This document shows positions 1 to 6,743 of a stretch of DNA of 6,810 nucleotides, in pieces. Under the pieces are notes generated by a model that was not told the origin of the DNA, did no database searches, and saw only the letters and a program-made list of their open reading frames with translations. A program made the translations under genes and the position numbers. The stretch's first letter is position 1. Each line of letters opens with the position of its first letter. Origin of the DNA: an uncultured Lysobacteraceae bacterium (lineage in GTDB: Bacteria; Pseudomonadota; Gammaproteobacteria; Xanthomonadales; Rhodanobacteraceae); NCBI GenBank assembly GCA_946482585.1, contig CAMLSI010000296.1, forward strand, positions 1-6,810. The letters run 5' to 3'.

Positions 1-1470
1 CGCATCGGTCACGTCGTCCTGCATCGCGCCGCCCCACTGCCTGTAGCCGGCCGTCTCGAACGCATGGCCGTAGCCGCCGGAGCCGCGGAAGTTGACCTGC
101 AGCACCGCATAGCCGCGGCTCGCGAGCACCTGCACGTCGGGGTCGTAACCCCAGTAGTCGCGGACGTCGAACGGGCCGCCGTGCACGACGACGACGAGCG
201 GCAGGTTCTTGCCTTGCTCCTGGCCGAGCGGCCGCGTGAGATAGCCGTTGAGATCCAGACCGTCGCGCGACTTGAGCTTGAACGGCTCCATCGACGCCAT
301 CTGTTCGGGGTTGATCTTGTCGGCACGCTTGAGCAGCGGCGACAGTTTCTTGTTCTCGCGATCGAACAGGTAGAACTCGCCGGGGTTCACGTCGCTGTAG
401 ACCGCGACGATCGCGCGCTTGCCGTCCTTGCTGACCGAGGTCACCGAAACGGTTTCGCCGGGGAACTGCTGCATCAGCGCCGTCATCGCTTCGATCATCG
501 GTGTCTTCTTGTTGACGATGCCGACGGCGGAACGGCCCGGATACGCACGCACGCCGACGACGGTGGTCTCGTCGAAATCGGTGAGCAGCGCGTCCATCTC
601 GACATCCTTGGCCGACCAGATCGGCTTCAGGGTGCGGTCTTCGGACGACCAGGTGCAGAGTCCGCCTATCTTTCCTTCGGGCTGGCACGACCAGTAGACG
701 ACCTTGTTGTCGCGATCGTAGGCGAGCGGCTTCGCGCGTCCCGGCGTTCCCCTGCCGTTGAAGACATTGACCCAGTCGCCGCCGTCCTTGTCGCGGTACA
801 TGACCTGCCAGTAGTTCTCGACGTCGTTGCCGTAGGCGAACTTCACCTTGCCCTCGTGATCGGCGAGGAAGCCCGTGGTCAGGCGCAGCGGCGATACGAA
901 CAGCTTCTTTTTCGAACCGTCGTTGACGTCGAATTTGTAGACCGTCGGCGGCGTGGGCTCGGCGGAACTCTTCCACTCTCTGACGAAAACCAGGATGTTG
1001 TCGTCGTCGTCGCGCAGGTCGTCGATGAGAACCGCGCTCGCGTTCTCGGGCTTGACTGCCTTGATGTGCGACCCGACGGTGTCCTTGCCGGCGCGATAGC
1101 CGAACAGGATTTCGTTGCGGCCGCCGTCGGCGTCGACGAAATAGAGCTCGCCGTTGGGCACCGGCGCCTCGAGACCGCCGATCGGCTCGCCGACCGTATA
1201 CATCAGGCGCTGCTTGCCGACCCAGGTGAACGCGACGACCTCGTCCATGCGCGGCGTGATGCGCGTCGCCTTCATGTCGCTGAGCCGGATGATCGCGAGC
1301 GAACGGCGATTGTCGACGACGGCGTCGGCGGCGATGTATTCGCCGTCCGGCGAAATCTTGACGCTGGAGTACTGCACGTGGCGCGCGAAATCGGCGAGCG
1401 GCACTTCGGCCTGCGCGCCCGCGGCGCTCGTCAACAGGGCCAGGCCGGCGGCCAGGCGACGGATCGACAT
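1..1470 (-). CDS. Secreted S9-family prolyl oligopeptidase-like peptidase, N-terminal part (cut at left edge)
   Basis: The first 490 codons of a serine peptidase of the S9 family (prolyl oligopeptidase / acylaminoacyl-peptidase type); the frame runs off the window edge without a stop. Residues 1-21 look like a signal peptide: MSIRR, a hydrophobic stretch AAGLALLTSAAG, then AQA before Glu22, so export to the periplasm or beyond is likely. Residues about 30-390 are rich in Asp/Gly/Trp strand-turn segments, as expected for the beta-propeller that gates the active site. From about 395 the alpha/beta-hydrolase domain begins: KLKSRDGLDLNGYL, HGGP at 430-433 (oxyanion-hole region), RDYWGYDPD at 438-446 and NFRGSGGYG at 460-468, all hallmarks of the family. 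The catalytic Ser, Asp and His would lie beyond the left edge, so activity cannot be judged. The ATG at 1470 is supported by GAGGAG 7 nt upstream. It is 249 nt downstream of manC and probably its own transcription unit. The exact substrate is unknown. Confidence 0.92.
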   Translation of the reverse strand, partial: MSIRRLAAGLALLTSAAGAQAEVPLADFARHVQYSSVKISPDGEYIAADAVVDNRRSLAIIRLSDMKATRITPRMDEVVAFTWVGKQRLMYTVGEPIGGLEAPVPNGELYFVDADGGRNEILFGYRAGKDTVGSHIKAVKPENASAVLIDDLRDDDDNILVFVREWKSSAEPTPPTVYKFDVNDGSKKKLFVSPLRLTTGFLADHEGKVKFAYGNDVENYWQVMYRDKDGGDWVNVFNGRGTPGRAKPLAYDRDNKVVYWSCQPEGKIGGLCTWSSEDRTLKPIWSAKDVEMDALLTDFDETTVVGVRAYPGRSAVGIVNKKTPMIEAMTALMQQFPGETVSVTSVSKDGKRAIVAVYSDVNPGEFYLFDRENKKLSPLLKRADKINPEQMASMEPFKLKSRDGLDLNGYLTRPLGQEQGKNLPLVVVVHGGPFDVRDYWGYDPDVQVLASRGYAVLQVNFRGSGGYGHAFETAGYRQWGGAMQDDVTDA

Positions 1471-1480
1471 GGGAAAACTC
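1471..1480 (-). promoter_or_regulatory. Strong Shine-Dalgarno region of the S9 peptidase gene
   Basis: On the minus strand the start codon at 1470 is preceded by GAGGAG followed by TTTTCCC, a 7-nt spacer. The core extends to about position 1483. It is the best ribosome binding site in the window and fixes the peptidase start, which in turn gives a good signal peptide. Confidence 0.75.
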
Positions 1481-1540
1481 CTCGGCTGAAAGAGCGGCGG
1501 CAGCCCCGTGACCGCGCCGTAACGCACAACGTCCCTCACT

Positions 1541-1572
1541 GGATCGCCGCAGCGCACCGCGCCCGGCGATCC
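1541..1572. repeat. Nested inverted repeat (8-bp outer stem, 4-bp inner stem)
   Basis: The outer arms ggatcgcc (1541-1548) and ggcgatcc (1565-1572) are exact reverse complements. Inside them gcgc (1552-1555) and gcgc (1559-1562) can pair around acc, leaving a small internal loop of gca opposite cc. The result is a compact 12-bp-stem hairpin. It lies 71 nt upstream of the peptidase start and inside its probable 5' leader if transcription begins near manC. No T-run follows it on either strand, so it could be an RNA structure, a binding site or a Rho-linked terminator remnant; role unknown. Confidence 0.5.
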
Positions 1573-1600
1573 CCTGACCCGATCACGTCCCTGCCCCACT

Positions 1601-1616
1601 GCGCCGTCGACGGCGC
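1601..1616. repeat. Perfect 16-bp palindrome
   Basis: The sequence gcgccgtcgacggcgc reads identically on both strands with no mismatch. As RNA it could form a 6-bp stem with a TCGA tetraloop; as DNA it has the symmetry of a dimeric-regulator site. The bases just outside do not pair, so the symmetry ends sharply. Such palindromes arise by chance more often in GC-rich DNA, so a function is only possible. Confidence 0.45.
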
Positions 1617-1681
1617 CCTTGCCCGGCACCGCATGGCGTCGCCGAGGACAGGGGGCGCCGAACGCGGCGACCCGACTACTG

Positions 1682-1710
1682 AATCGACAAACGGCGCGCG
1701 ACAGGATCAA
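1682..1710 (-). promoter_or_regulatory. Weak sigma70-like promoter candidate for the S9 peptidase gene
   Basis: On the minus strand TTGATC (1710-1705) is followed after exactly 17 nt by TCGATT (1687-1682). The -35 matches TTGACA at four positions but the -10 only partly matches TATAAT. It begins 10 nt after the manC stop and would give a leader of about 200 nt containing both dyads. In such GC-rich DNA consensus matching is unreliable, so this is a candidate only. Confidence 0.18.
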
Positions 1711-1719
1711 CCGCCGCGA

Positions 1720-3156
1720 TCACCGTTGCGCCGCGCGACCGTAGCGATCCTCGAGCCGCACGATGTCGTCCTCGCCGAAATAGTCGCCGCACTGCACTTC
1801 GATCAGATGGATGTCCTCGGCGGTCGGGTTCTCGAGCCGGTGCAAAGTATCGATCGGGATATAAGTCGACTCGTTCGCGTTGAGCAGGAATTCACGCTCG
1901 CCGACGCGCACCTTCGCGGTGCCCCTGACCACGGTCCAGTGTTCGCTGCGGCGATGATGCTTCTGCAGGCTCAGCACGTGGCCCGGCTTCACCACGAGAC
2001 GCTTGACCTTGCAGTCGGCGGCGTCCTCGAGCACGGAGTAGCTGCCCCAGGGCCGGTGCACGGTCTGATGGAACGCGGCGGCCTCGTGCTTGTCGGCACG
2101 CAGCCGGTCGACGACGAGCTTGACCTGCTGCGCGCGGTCCTTGTCGGCAACGAGCACGGCGTCGTCCGTGTCGACGATGACGAGGTCCTTGATGCCGACC
2201 GCGGCGACCATGCGCTTGTCGCTCTGGATGTAGCAGTTCGAACTCTCGATCAGGATGGCCTGGCCGCGCACGCGGTTGCCGTGCTCGTCGGATTCGGCTT
2301 CGAGTTCGCTGACCGCTTTCCACGAACCGATGTCGCTCCAGTCGAACGTGGCCGGCACGACCGCGCGGCGGCTCGCGTGCTCCATGACGGCGTAGTCGAT
2401 GGAAATGTCGGGCTGCGCGAGAAACGCTTCGCGCGCGTATTCGATCGGGCTGTCGAAGCTCATCGCACTGGCCTGACACGCCTCGGCGGCCGCGAGCACC
2501 TGGGGACAGGCCTGCGCCGCGGCGGCGAGCAGCGCATCGGCGCGGAAGCAGAACATGCCGGAATTCCAGACGTGATCGCCCGCAGCGAGATAGGCCTCGG
2601 CGACGTCGCGCTTGGGTTTTTCGACGAATGCGGCGACTTCGCTGCCTTCGCGGCCGGCGATCGCCGCACCGAGACGGATGTAGCCGAAACCGGTTTCCGC
2701 ATGCGTCGGCACGATGCCGAACGTCGCGAGCCAGCCGTCCTCGGCGAGTTCGCGCGCGCGGCGCACGTCGGCGGCGAAGCGGTCGAGTTCGCGGATCAGA
2801 TGATCGGCCGGCAATACCAGCAGCACCGCGTCGGGCGAGATGTGCGTCACGGCGTACTGCGCCGCGAGCAGGATCGCGGGCGCGGTGTTGCGGCCGGCCG
2901 GTTCGAGCAGGAACGGCAGGCGGTCGAGCCGCGCGTGCGGATGGGTCGCATATTCGTCGCGCGTCAGGAAGTAATAGTCGCGGCCGGTCACGGTCAGCAC
3001 GTGACCGCCGTCGGCCACGGACAGTGCGCGGTCCAGCGTCTTGTACAGCAGCGACTCGCCGTCGGCGAGCCGCATGAACGGCTTGGGATAGGCGCTGCGC
3101 GACACGGGCCAGAGCCGCGTGCCGGCGCCGCCGGAGAGAACTACGGGAATCAGCAT
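1720..3156 (-). CDS. manC: Mannose-1-phosphate guanylyltransferase / mannose-6-phosphate isomerase (bifunctional, type II)
   Basis: Cytoplasmic 478-residue enzyme, the usual full length for the AlgA/XanB/ManC family. The N-terminal nucleotidyltransferase domain makes GDP-mannose from mannose-1-phosphate and GTP. It shows the signature SGGAGTRLWPVSR (residues 8-20) with PKPF just after, LPADH near 115-119, FVEKPK (177-182), WNSGMF (197-202) and DWSDIGSW (272-279). The C-terminal cupin-type isomerase domain interconverts fructose-6-P and mannose-6-P, starting at RPWGSY (368-373), with SLQKHHRRSEHW (396-407) supplying probable metal ligands Gln398, His400, Glu405 and a later His near 439. The ATG at 3156 gives the family N-terminus MLIPVVLSGG; a TTG two codons upstream is the alternative. 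The gene lies 48 nt downstream of rfbD and is probably cotranscribed. No xanA/manB phosphomannomutase follows, so the middle step of the mannose route is encoded elsewhere. Confidence 0.96.
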   Translation of the reverse strand: MLIPVVLSGGAGTRLWPVSRSAYPKPFMRLADGESLLYKTLDRALSVADGGHVLTVTGRDYYFLTRDEYATHPHARLDRLPFLLEPAGRNTAPAILLAAQYAVTHISPDAVLLVLPADHLIRELDRFAADVRRARELAEDGWLATFGIVPTHAETGFGYIRLGAAIAGREGSEVAAFVEKPKRDVAEAYLAAGDHVWNSGMFCFRADALLAAAAQACPQVLAAAEACQASAMSFDSPIEYAREAFLAQPDISIDYAVMEHASRRAVVPATFDWSDIGSWKAVSELEAESDEHGNRVRGQAILIESSNCYIQSDKRMVAAVGIKDLVIVDTDDAVLVADKDRAQQVKLVVDRLRADKHEAAAFHQTVHRPWGSYSVLEDAADCKVKRLVVKPGHVLSLQKHHRRSEHWTVVRGTAKVRVGEREFLLNANESTYIPIDTLHRLENPTAEDIHLIEVQCGDYFGEDDIVRLEDRYGRAAQR

Positions 3157-3170
3157 GAGCAATGGTCCAT
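3150..3170 (-). other. Possible six-codon leader ORF overlapping the manC start
   Basis: On the minus strand an ATG at 3170 opens a frame reading MDHCSC and stopping at TGA 3152-3150, inside codons 2-3 of manC. A GAGG lies 6 nt upstream of this ATG, an ideal spacing, whereas the same GAGG is about 20 nt from the manC ATG. Ribosomes could load here and reinitiate at manC (overlap ATGCTGA). It is too short to judge by composition and may be chance. Confidence 0.2.
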
Positions 3171-3204
3171 CGGAAACCTCGGACGCGCCGTCGCGCGAAA
3201 TCCC

Positions 3205-4122
3205 TCAGGTGAGTTCGCCGATGACGTCGCGCAAGCCCTGTCGCCAGTGCGGCAGGGCGAGATCGAAGGCATCGCGGAGTTTGCGTGTGTCGAGCACGGA
3301 ATACGCCGGCCGGCGCGCCTTGGTCGGGTAGTCGGACGTCGCGATCGCGGCGACTTCGGGTACGCGCTCGATCAGGCCGGCCGCCTTGGCCAGCACGAAG
3401 ATCTCGCTCGCGAATTCGTGCCAGCTACATTCGCCGGAACTGACCAGGTGATAGTGGCCGCACTGCGCTCGGCGAACATCGGGCGACTGCGGCAGCCAGC
3501 GCGCGAGCACGCAGGCCGTGGTCTGCGCGATCAGGCGCGCCGGCGTCGGTGCGCCGCGCTGGTCGGCGACGATGCTCAGCCGGTCGCGCTCGCGCGCGAG
3601 CCTGAGCATGGTGCGCAGGAAATTGGCGCCGCGCGCCGCATAGACCCAGGCCGTGCGGAAGTTCAGATACTCCGCGCCGCTCGCGGCGAGCGCCCGTTCG
3701 CCCGCGAGCTTGGAGCGTCCGTAGACGCCGAGCGGCGCGGTCGGATCATCCTCGCGGTACGGCTGCCGGCCCTGGCCGTCGAAGACGTAGTCGGTGGAGT
3801 AATGCACGACTGCCGCGGCGCGCGCCGCCGCCCAGGCGCCGAGCACGCCCGGCGCGGCGGCGTTGGCCTGCTGCGCGAGCGCTTCTTCGTCCTCGGCGCG
3901 ATCGACGGCGGTGTGCGCGGCGGCGTTGACGATGAGCTGCGGCGCGACGCGGTCGCAGAGCGCACGCAACGATGCCGCGTCATGGAAGTCGACCCGTTCG
4001 CAGGGCACCGCGCCCGGCAGCATGCCGCTGCGTGTCGCCGGCACGATCTCGCCGAGCGGCGCGAGACTGCGCTGCAGTTCGAAACCGACCTGGCCGTTGG
4101 CACCGAGGAGCAGGATCTTCAT
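3205..4122 (-). CDS. rfbD: dTDP-4-dehydrorhamnose reductase
   Basis: Last enzyme of dTDP-L-rhamnose synthesis: it reduces dTDP-4-dehydro-L-rhamnose with NAD(P)H in the cytoplasm. The 305 residues match the family's usual length of about 290-305. It is an extended short-chain dehydrogenase/reductase: nucleotide-binding GANGQVG at 7-13, NAAAHTAVDRAE (66-77), STDYVFDG (109-116), and the YxxxK pair Tyr134/Lys138 in VYGRSKLAGE. Thr110 of STDYVFDG with Tyr134 and Lys138 should form the catalytic triad. FRTAWVYAARGANF (155-168) and ARRPAYSVLDTRKL (269-282) are typical RmlD substrate-domain segments. The ATG at 4122 is fixed by an in-frame TAG at 4134-4132, four codons upstream. No Shine-Dalgarno is visible; the leader is pyrimidine-rich. 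It follows rfbC by 55 nt and precedes manC by 48 nt. Confidence 0.96.
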   Translation of the reverse strand: MKILLLGANGQVGFELQRSLAPLGEIVPATRSGMLPGAVPCERVDFHDAASLRALCDRVAPQLIVNAAAHTAVDRAEDEEALAQQANAAAPGVLGAWAAARAAAVVHYSTDYVFDGQGRQPYREDDPTAPLGVYGRSKLAGERALAASGAEYLNFRTAWVYAARGANFLRTMLRLARERDRLSIVADQRGAPTPARLIAQTTACVLARWLPQSPDVRRAQCGHYHLVSSGECSWHEFASEIFVLAKAAGLIERVPEVAAIATSDYPTKARRPAYSVLDTRKLRDAFDLALPHWRQGLRDVIGELT

Positions 4123-4177
4123 GAGAGAACGCTATGGAATGAGAGGGGACGCAGAGGAACGCGGTGCGCGTGCGGCA
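4123..4177 (-). other. rfbC-rfbD spacer, pyrimidine-rich leader without a Shine-Dalgarno
   Basis: On the minus strand this 55-nt spacer contains a C/T-rich run (TTCCTCTGCGTCCCCTCTC, about 4159-4141) and the heptamer CTCTCAT twice, 18 nt apart (plus-strand atgagag at 4121-4127 and 4139-4145); the second copy supplies the rfbD start. No purine-rich ribosome binding site is present. Confidence 0.5.
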
Positions 4178-4738
4178 TCACGCGCCGGCGTACACGGGCA
4201 GGCGATCCTCGGCGACGTCGGCGAGGAACGGAGCCTTCTCGTCCTTCGCCGACAGCAGCGGCGCGCTGACGGGCCAGTCGATCGCGATGGCCGCGTCGTT
4301 CCAGCGCACGCCGGCATCGGCCTTGGCGTCGTAGACGTTGGTGCACTGATACGCGAACGTCGCGAACTCCGACAGCACGACGAAGCCGTGCGCAAAGCCT
4401 TCGGGCACCCAGAAGTGGCGGTGGTTTTCCGCGCTGAGGATCACGCCGGCATACTGGCCGAAGGTCGGCGAGCCGCGGCGGATGTCGACGGCGACGTCGT
4501 AGACCTCACCTTCGAGCACGCTGACGAGCTTGCCCTGCGGATTCGGCCACTGGTAGTGCAGGCCGCGCAGCACGCCGCGTGCCGAGCGCGACACGTTGGC
4601 CTGCACGAAGCGCAGATCGAGCCCGGCCTGTCTGAATTTTTCCGCGTTGTAGCTTTCGTAGAAAAAGCCACGCGAATCGCCGAACACGGCCGGTTCGATC
4701 ACGACGCAGCCCGGCAGACGCGTTTCGACGACTTTCAC
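4178..4738 (-). CDS. rfbC: dTDP-4-dehydrorhamnose 3,5-epimerase
   Basis: A 186-residue cupin-fold epimerase, full length for RmlC (about 180-190), that inverts C3 and C5 of dTDP-4-dehydro-6-deoxyglucose, the third step of dTDP-rhamnose synthesis. Visible family motifs: [11 protein letters not shown] (21-31), [18 protein letters not shown] (46-63) with His61 as the expected catalytic base, QGKLV with Lys70, [18 protein letters not shown] (77-94), [10 protein letters not shown] (110-119), the Tyr-containing [10 protein letters not shown] (128-137) and GVRWND (143-148). The start is GTG at 4738, giving [11 protein letters not shown]. It overlaps the rfbA stop in a 4-nt GTGA, and GGAG lies 7 nt upstream inside rfbA, so translation is probably coupled to rfbA. 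The frame stays open far upstream through rfbA and into rfbB, but that extension is out of frame with those genes and is not coding. Confidence 0.96.
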   Translation of the reverse strand: MKVVETRLPGCVVIEPAVFGDSRGFFYESYNAEKFRQAGLDLRFVQANVSRSARGVLRGLHYQWPNPQGKLVSVLEGEVYDVAVDIRRGSPTFGQYAGVILSAENHRHFWVPEGFAHGFVVLSEFATFAYQCTNVYDAKADAGVRWNDAAIAIDWPVSAPLLSAKDEKAPFLADVAEDRLPVYAGA

Positions 4739-5622
4739 GGCGCCACTCCGTGCTCGGCGACCTGCAGCAGATAGCGGCCGTAGCCGTTCTTGGCCAGCGG
4801 TTTGGCGAGCGTGCGCAGCTGGTCGGCATCGATCCAGCCGTTGTGGAACGCGATTTCCTCGGGACAGCAGACCTTGAGACCCTGGCGGTTCTCGATGGTC
4901 TCGATGTAGTTCGACGCTTCGACCAGCGAATCGTGCGTGCCGGTGTCGAGCCAGGCGTAGCCGCGGCCGAGCTTTTCCAGCATCAGCGAGCCGTCGTCGA
5001 GATAGCAGCGGTTCAAGTCGGTGATCTCGAGTTCGCCGCGCGGCGAAGGTTTGAGGCGGCGCGCGTAGTCGACCGCGCGGCCGTCGTAGAAATACAGACC
5101 GGTCACCGCGTAGTTCGACTTCGGCGCCGCGGGTTTCTCTTCGAGGCCGACGACGCGGCCCGAGGCGTCGAACTCGGCCACGCCGTAGCGTTCCGGATCG
5201 TGCACGTAGTAGCCGAACACGGTGGCGCCGCGGGTGCGCGCGGCGGAGCGCCGCAGCACGTCGGTGAAACCGTGACCGTAGAAGATGTTGTCGCCGAGGA
5301 TCAGGCAGGACGGATCGGTGCCGACGAAGTCGGCGCCGATCAGGTAGGCCTGGGCGAGTCCGTCGGGCGAAGGCTGCGCCGCGTAGCTGATCGACAGCCC
5401 CCACTGCGAACCGTCGCCGAGCAACTGCCGGAACAGCGCCTGCTCGTGCGGCGTGTTGATGACGAGCACGTCGCGGATGCCCGCGAGCATGAGCACGCTC
5501 AGCGGGTAGTAGATCATCGGCTTGTCGTAGACCGGCAGCAGCTGCTTGCTCACTACCTGGGTCAGCGGGTAGAGCCGCGTGCCGGAACCGCCGGCGAGGA
5601 TGATGCCTTTCTTCGTCGTCAC
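4735..5622 (-). CDS. rfbA: Glucose-1-phosphate thymidylyltransferase
   Basis: First enzyme of the dTDP-rhamnose route: dTTP + glucose-1-phosphate gives dTDP-glucose and pyrophosphate, in the cytoplasm. The 295 residues equal the family length of about 290-297. Motifs in order: [14 protein letters not shown] (8-21), [18 protein letters not shown] (25-42) with Lys26 of the active site, [10 protein letters not shown] (107-116), [24 protein letters not shown] from about 157 including EEKP (161-164), [10 protein letters not shown] (195-204), [10 protein letters not shown] (224-233) and [12 protein letters not shown] (253-264). The start is taken as GTG at 5622, giving [12 protein letters not shown], because it matches homologous N-termini and has CAGGA 8 nt upstream. 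The open frame extends to an ATG inside rfbB, but that would add about 40 Arg-rich residues unlike the family. It lies 65 nt after rfbB and overlaps rfbC by 4 nt. Confidence 0.96.
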   Translation of the reverse strand: MTTKKGIILAGGSGTRLYPLTQVVSKQLLPVYDKPMIYYPLSVLMLAGIRDVLVINTPHEQALFRQLLGDGSQWGLSISYAAQPSPDGLAQAYLIGADFVGTDPSCLILGDNIFYGHGFTDVLRRSAARTRGATVFGYYVHDPERYGVAEFDASGRVVGLEEKPAAPKSNYAVTGLYFYDGRAVDYARRLKPSPRGELEITDLNRCYLDDGSLMLEKLGRGYAWLDTGTHDSLVEASNYIETIENRQGLKVCCPEEIAFHNGWIDADQLRTLAKPLAKNGYGRYLLQVAEHGVAP

Positions 5623-5687
5623 GTCGAATGTCCTGCGTTTCCGTCCTGCGTTGCAGGGGCCTCGAGCCCCGTACCCAATCCGACCGC
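5623..5687 (-). promoter_or_regulatory. rfbA leader with duplicated Shine-Dalgarno and overlapping hairpins
   Basis: On the minus strand the 10-mer AACGCAGGAC occurs twice in tandem with a 13-nt period (plus strand 5630-5639 and 5643-5652); each copy carries the AGGA core. The downstream copy has correct spacing to the GTG. The upstream copy can pair in CCTGC-AAC-GCAGG (5645-5657). A second hairpin, GGGGC-TCGAG-GCCCC (5656-5670), shares two bases with the first, so the two cannot both form fully. The sequence is clear; any regulatory role is inference. Confidence 0.45.
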
Positions 5688-6743
5688 TCAGGCGCCGCCG
5701 AGGCGCTCCATGCGATAGCTGCCGTCGAGCACGCGCCCGCACCAGGCCTGGTTGTCGAGATACCAGTCGACCGTGCGCGCGATGCCGCTTTCGAAGGTTT
5801 CCTGCGGCGCCCAGCCGAGCTCGCGCTGCAGCTTGCTCGAATCGATCGCATAGCGGCGGTCGTGGCCCGGGCGGTCCTTGACGTAGGTGATCAGGCTTTC
5901 GCGGCGGCGGCCGTCGGCGAGCGGCCGGCGCTGGTCCAGCATTCCACAGATGGTTTTCACCACATGGATATTTTCGCGCTCGGAATCGCCGCCGACGTTG
6001 TAGACCTCGCCGGTACGGCCGGCCTCGAGCACGCGCTGGATCGCGCGGCAGTGGTCGCCCACGTAGAGCCAGTCGCGCACGTTGCGGCCGTCGCCGTACA
6101 CCGGCAGCGGCTCGCCCGCGAGCGCCTTCTGGATCATCAGCGGGATGAGTTTTTCGGGGAACTGGTACGGGCCGTAGTTGTTCGAGCAGTTCGTCGTCAG
6201 CGTGGGCAAACCGTAAGTGTGATGAAACGCGCGCACGAGGTGATCGGACGCCGCCTTCGACGCCGAGTACGGCGAATTCGGCGCATACGCGGTTTCTTCG
6301 GTGAACTTGCCGACCGGCCCCAGCGAGCCGTAGACCTCGTCGGTCGACACGTGCAGGAAGCGGAAGCCGTCCTGCCGCTCGAGCGACAGACCGCGCCAGT
6401 AGGCGAGCGCGCGTTCGAGCAGGTTCAGCGTGCCGACGACATTGGTCTGCACGAATTCGGCCGGGCCGTCGATGGAGCGGTCGACGTGCGATTCGGCCGC
6501 GAAATTCACGATCGCATCGGGCCGGTGCTCGGCCAGCAGGCGTTCGATCAGCGCGCGGTCGCCGATGTCGCCCTGCACGAATACGTGGTCGGGATGAGCC
6601 TTGAGCACGGCCAGCGTGTCGAGGTTGCCGGCGTAGGTCAGCTTGTCGAGGTTGACCACGCGGAAACCGCCCTGGCCCACCAGATCAAGCACGAAGTTGC
6701 CGCCGATGAAGCCGGCGCCGCCAGTCACGAGCAGGGTTTTCAT
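5688..6743 (-). CDS. rfbB: dTDP-glucose 4,6-dehydratase
   Basis: Second enzyme of the pathway, converting dTDP-glucose to dTDP-4-dehydro-6-deoxyglucose with bound NAD+, in the cytoplasm. At 351 residues it has the family's normal length. It is an extended SDR enzyme: [11 protein letters not shown] (7-17) forms the NAD-binding glycine motif, [13 protein letters not shown] (32-44) and [12 protein letters not shown] (80-91) are highly typical of Rml[11 protein letters not shown] (133-142) holds the catalytic Thr134-Asp135-Glu136, and YSASKAASD (159-167) holds the Tyr159/Lys163 pair. [19 protein letters not shown] (184-202), [10 protein letters not shown] (219-228) and [14 protein letters not shown] (288-301) are substrate-domain signatures. 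The ATG at 6743 is fixed by an in-frame TGA two codons upstream (6749-6747). The only Shine-Dalgarno-like GGAG is 12 nt away, a long spacing. As first gene of the block it probably carries the operon's promoter upstream, partly outside the window. Confidence 0.97.
   Translation of the reverse strand: MKTLLVTGGAGFIGGNFVLDLVGQGGFRVVNLDKLTYAGNLDTLAVLKAHPDHVFVQGDIGDRALIERLLAEHRPDAIVNFAAESHVDRSIDGPAEFVQTNVVGTLNLLERALAYWRGLSLERQDGFRFLHVSTDEVYGSLGPVGKFTEETAYAPNSPYSASKAASDHLVRAFHHTYGLPTLTTNCSNNYGPYQFPEKLIPLMIQKALAGEPLPVYGDGRNVRDWLYVGDHCRAIQRVLEAGRTGEVYNVGGDSERENIHVVKTICGMLDQRRPLADGRRRESLITYVKDRPGHDRRYAIDSSKLQRELGWAPQETFESGIARTVDWYLDNQAWCGRVLDGSYRMERLGGA

Larger units (their letters stand above)
1471..1719. 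other. Intergenic region between manC and the S9 peptidase gene
   Basis: These 249 bp hold no convincing gene on either strand. They carry a nested inverted repeat at 1541-1572, a perfect 16-bp palindrome at 1601-1616, a small 5-bp hairpin at 1656-1669 (cgccg-aacg-cggcg), a weak promoter-like pair near the manC end, and the Shine-Dalgarno of the peptidase gene. None of the hairpins is followed by a T-run on the minus strand, so there is no classical intrinsic terminator for the sugar operon. Termination may be Rho-dependent, or transcription may continue into the peptidase gene. Confidence 0.6.

Noticed and set aside
1656..1669. Small hairpin cgccg-aacg-cggcg as a terminator of manC
   Set aside because: The stem is only 5 bp and no T-run follows on the minus strand; such short GC hairpins are expected by chance here.
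1892..2479. Second minus-strand open frame inside manC
   Set aside because: It is a shifted frame of manC, Arg-rich with no domain, while the manC frame carries all motifs without interruption.
64..4269. A 1401-codon open frame on the plus strand
   Set aside because: It lies antisense to the S9 gene, manC and rfbD, which all happen to share the same codon phase, so each plus-strand codon is the exact complement of a gene codon. Stops would require TTA, CTA or TCA codons in those genes, which this GC-rich genome avoids. The minus-strand proteins match known families end to end, and the plus-strand product is low-complexity, Arg/Ala/Asp/Val-rich with no recognisable domain.
4750..5718. A 322-codon plus-strand open frame
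   Set aside because: It is the codon-phase antisense shadow of rfbA running into the rfbB end, by the same rare-stop effect; no family motif is visible.
5623..5742. Longer rfbA start at an ATG inside rfbB
   Set aside because: It would add about 40 Arg/Gly-rich residues absent from the family; the GTG at 5622 has a well-spaced CAGGA and the family N-terminus.
4739..5851. N-terminal extension of rfbC giving a 557-residue protein
   Set aside because: The upstream part is an alternative frame through rfbA and the rfbB end, Arg-rich and unlike any RmlC. The GTG at 4738 with GGAG upstream gives the normal 186-residue enzyme.
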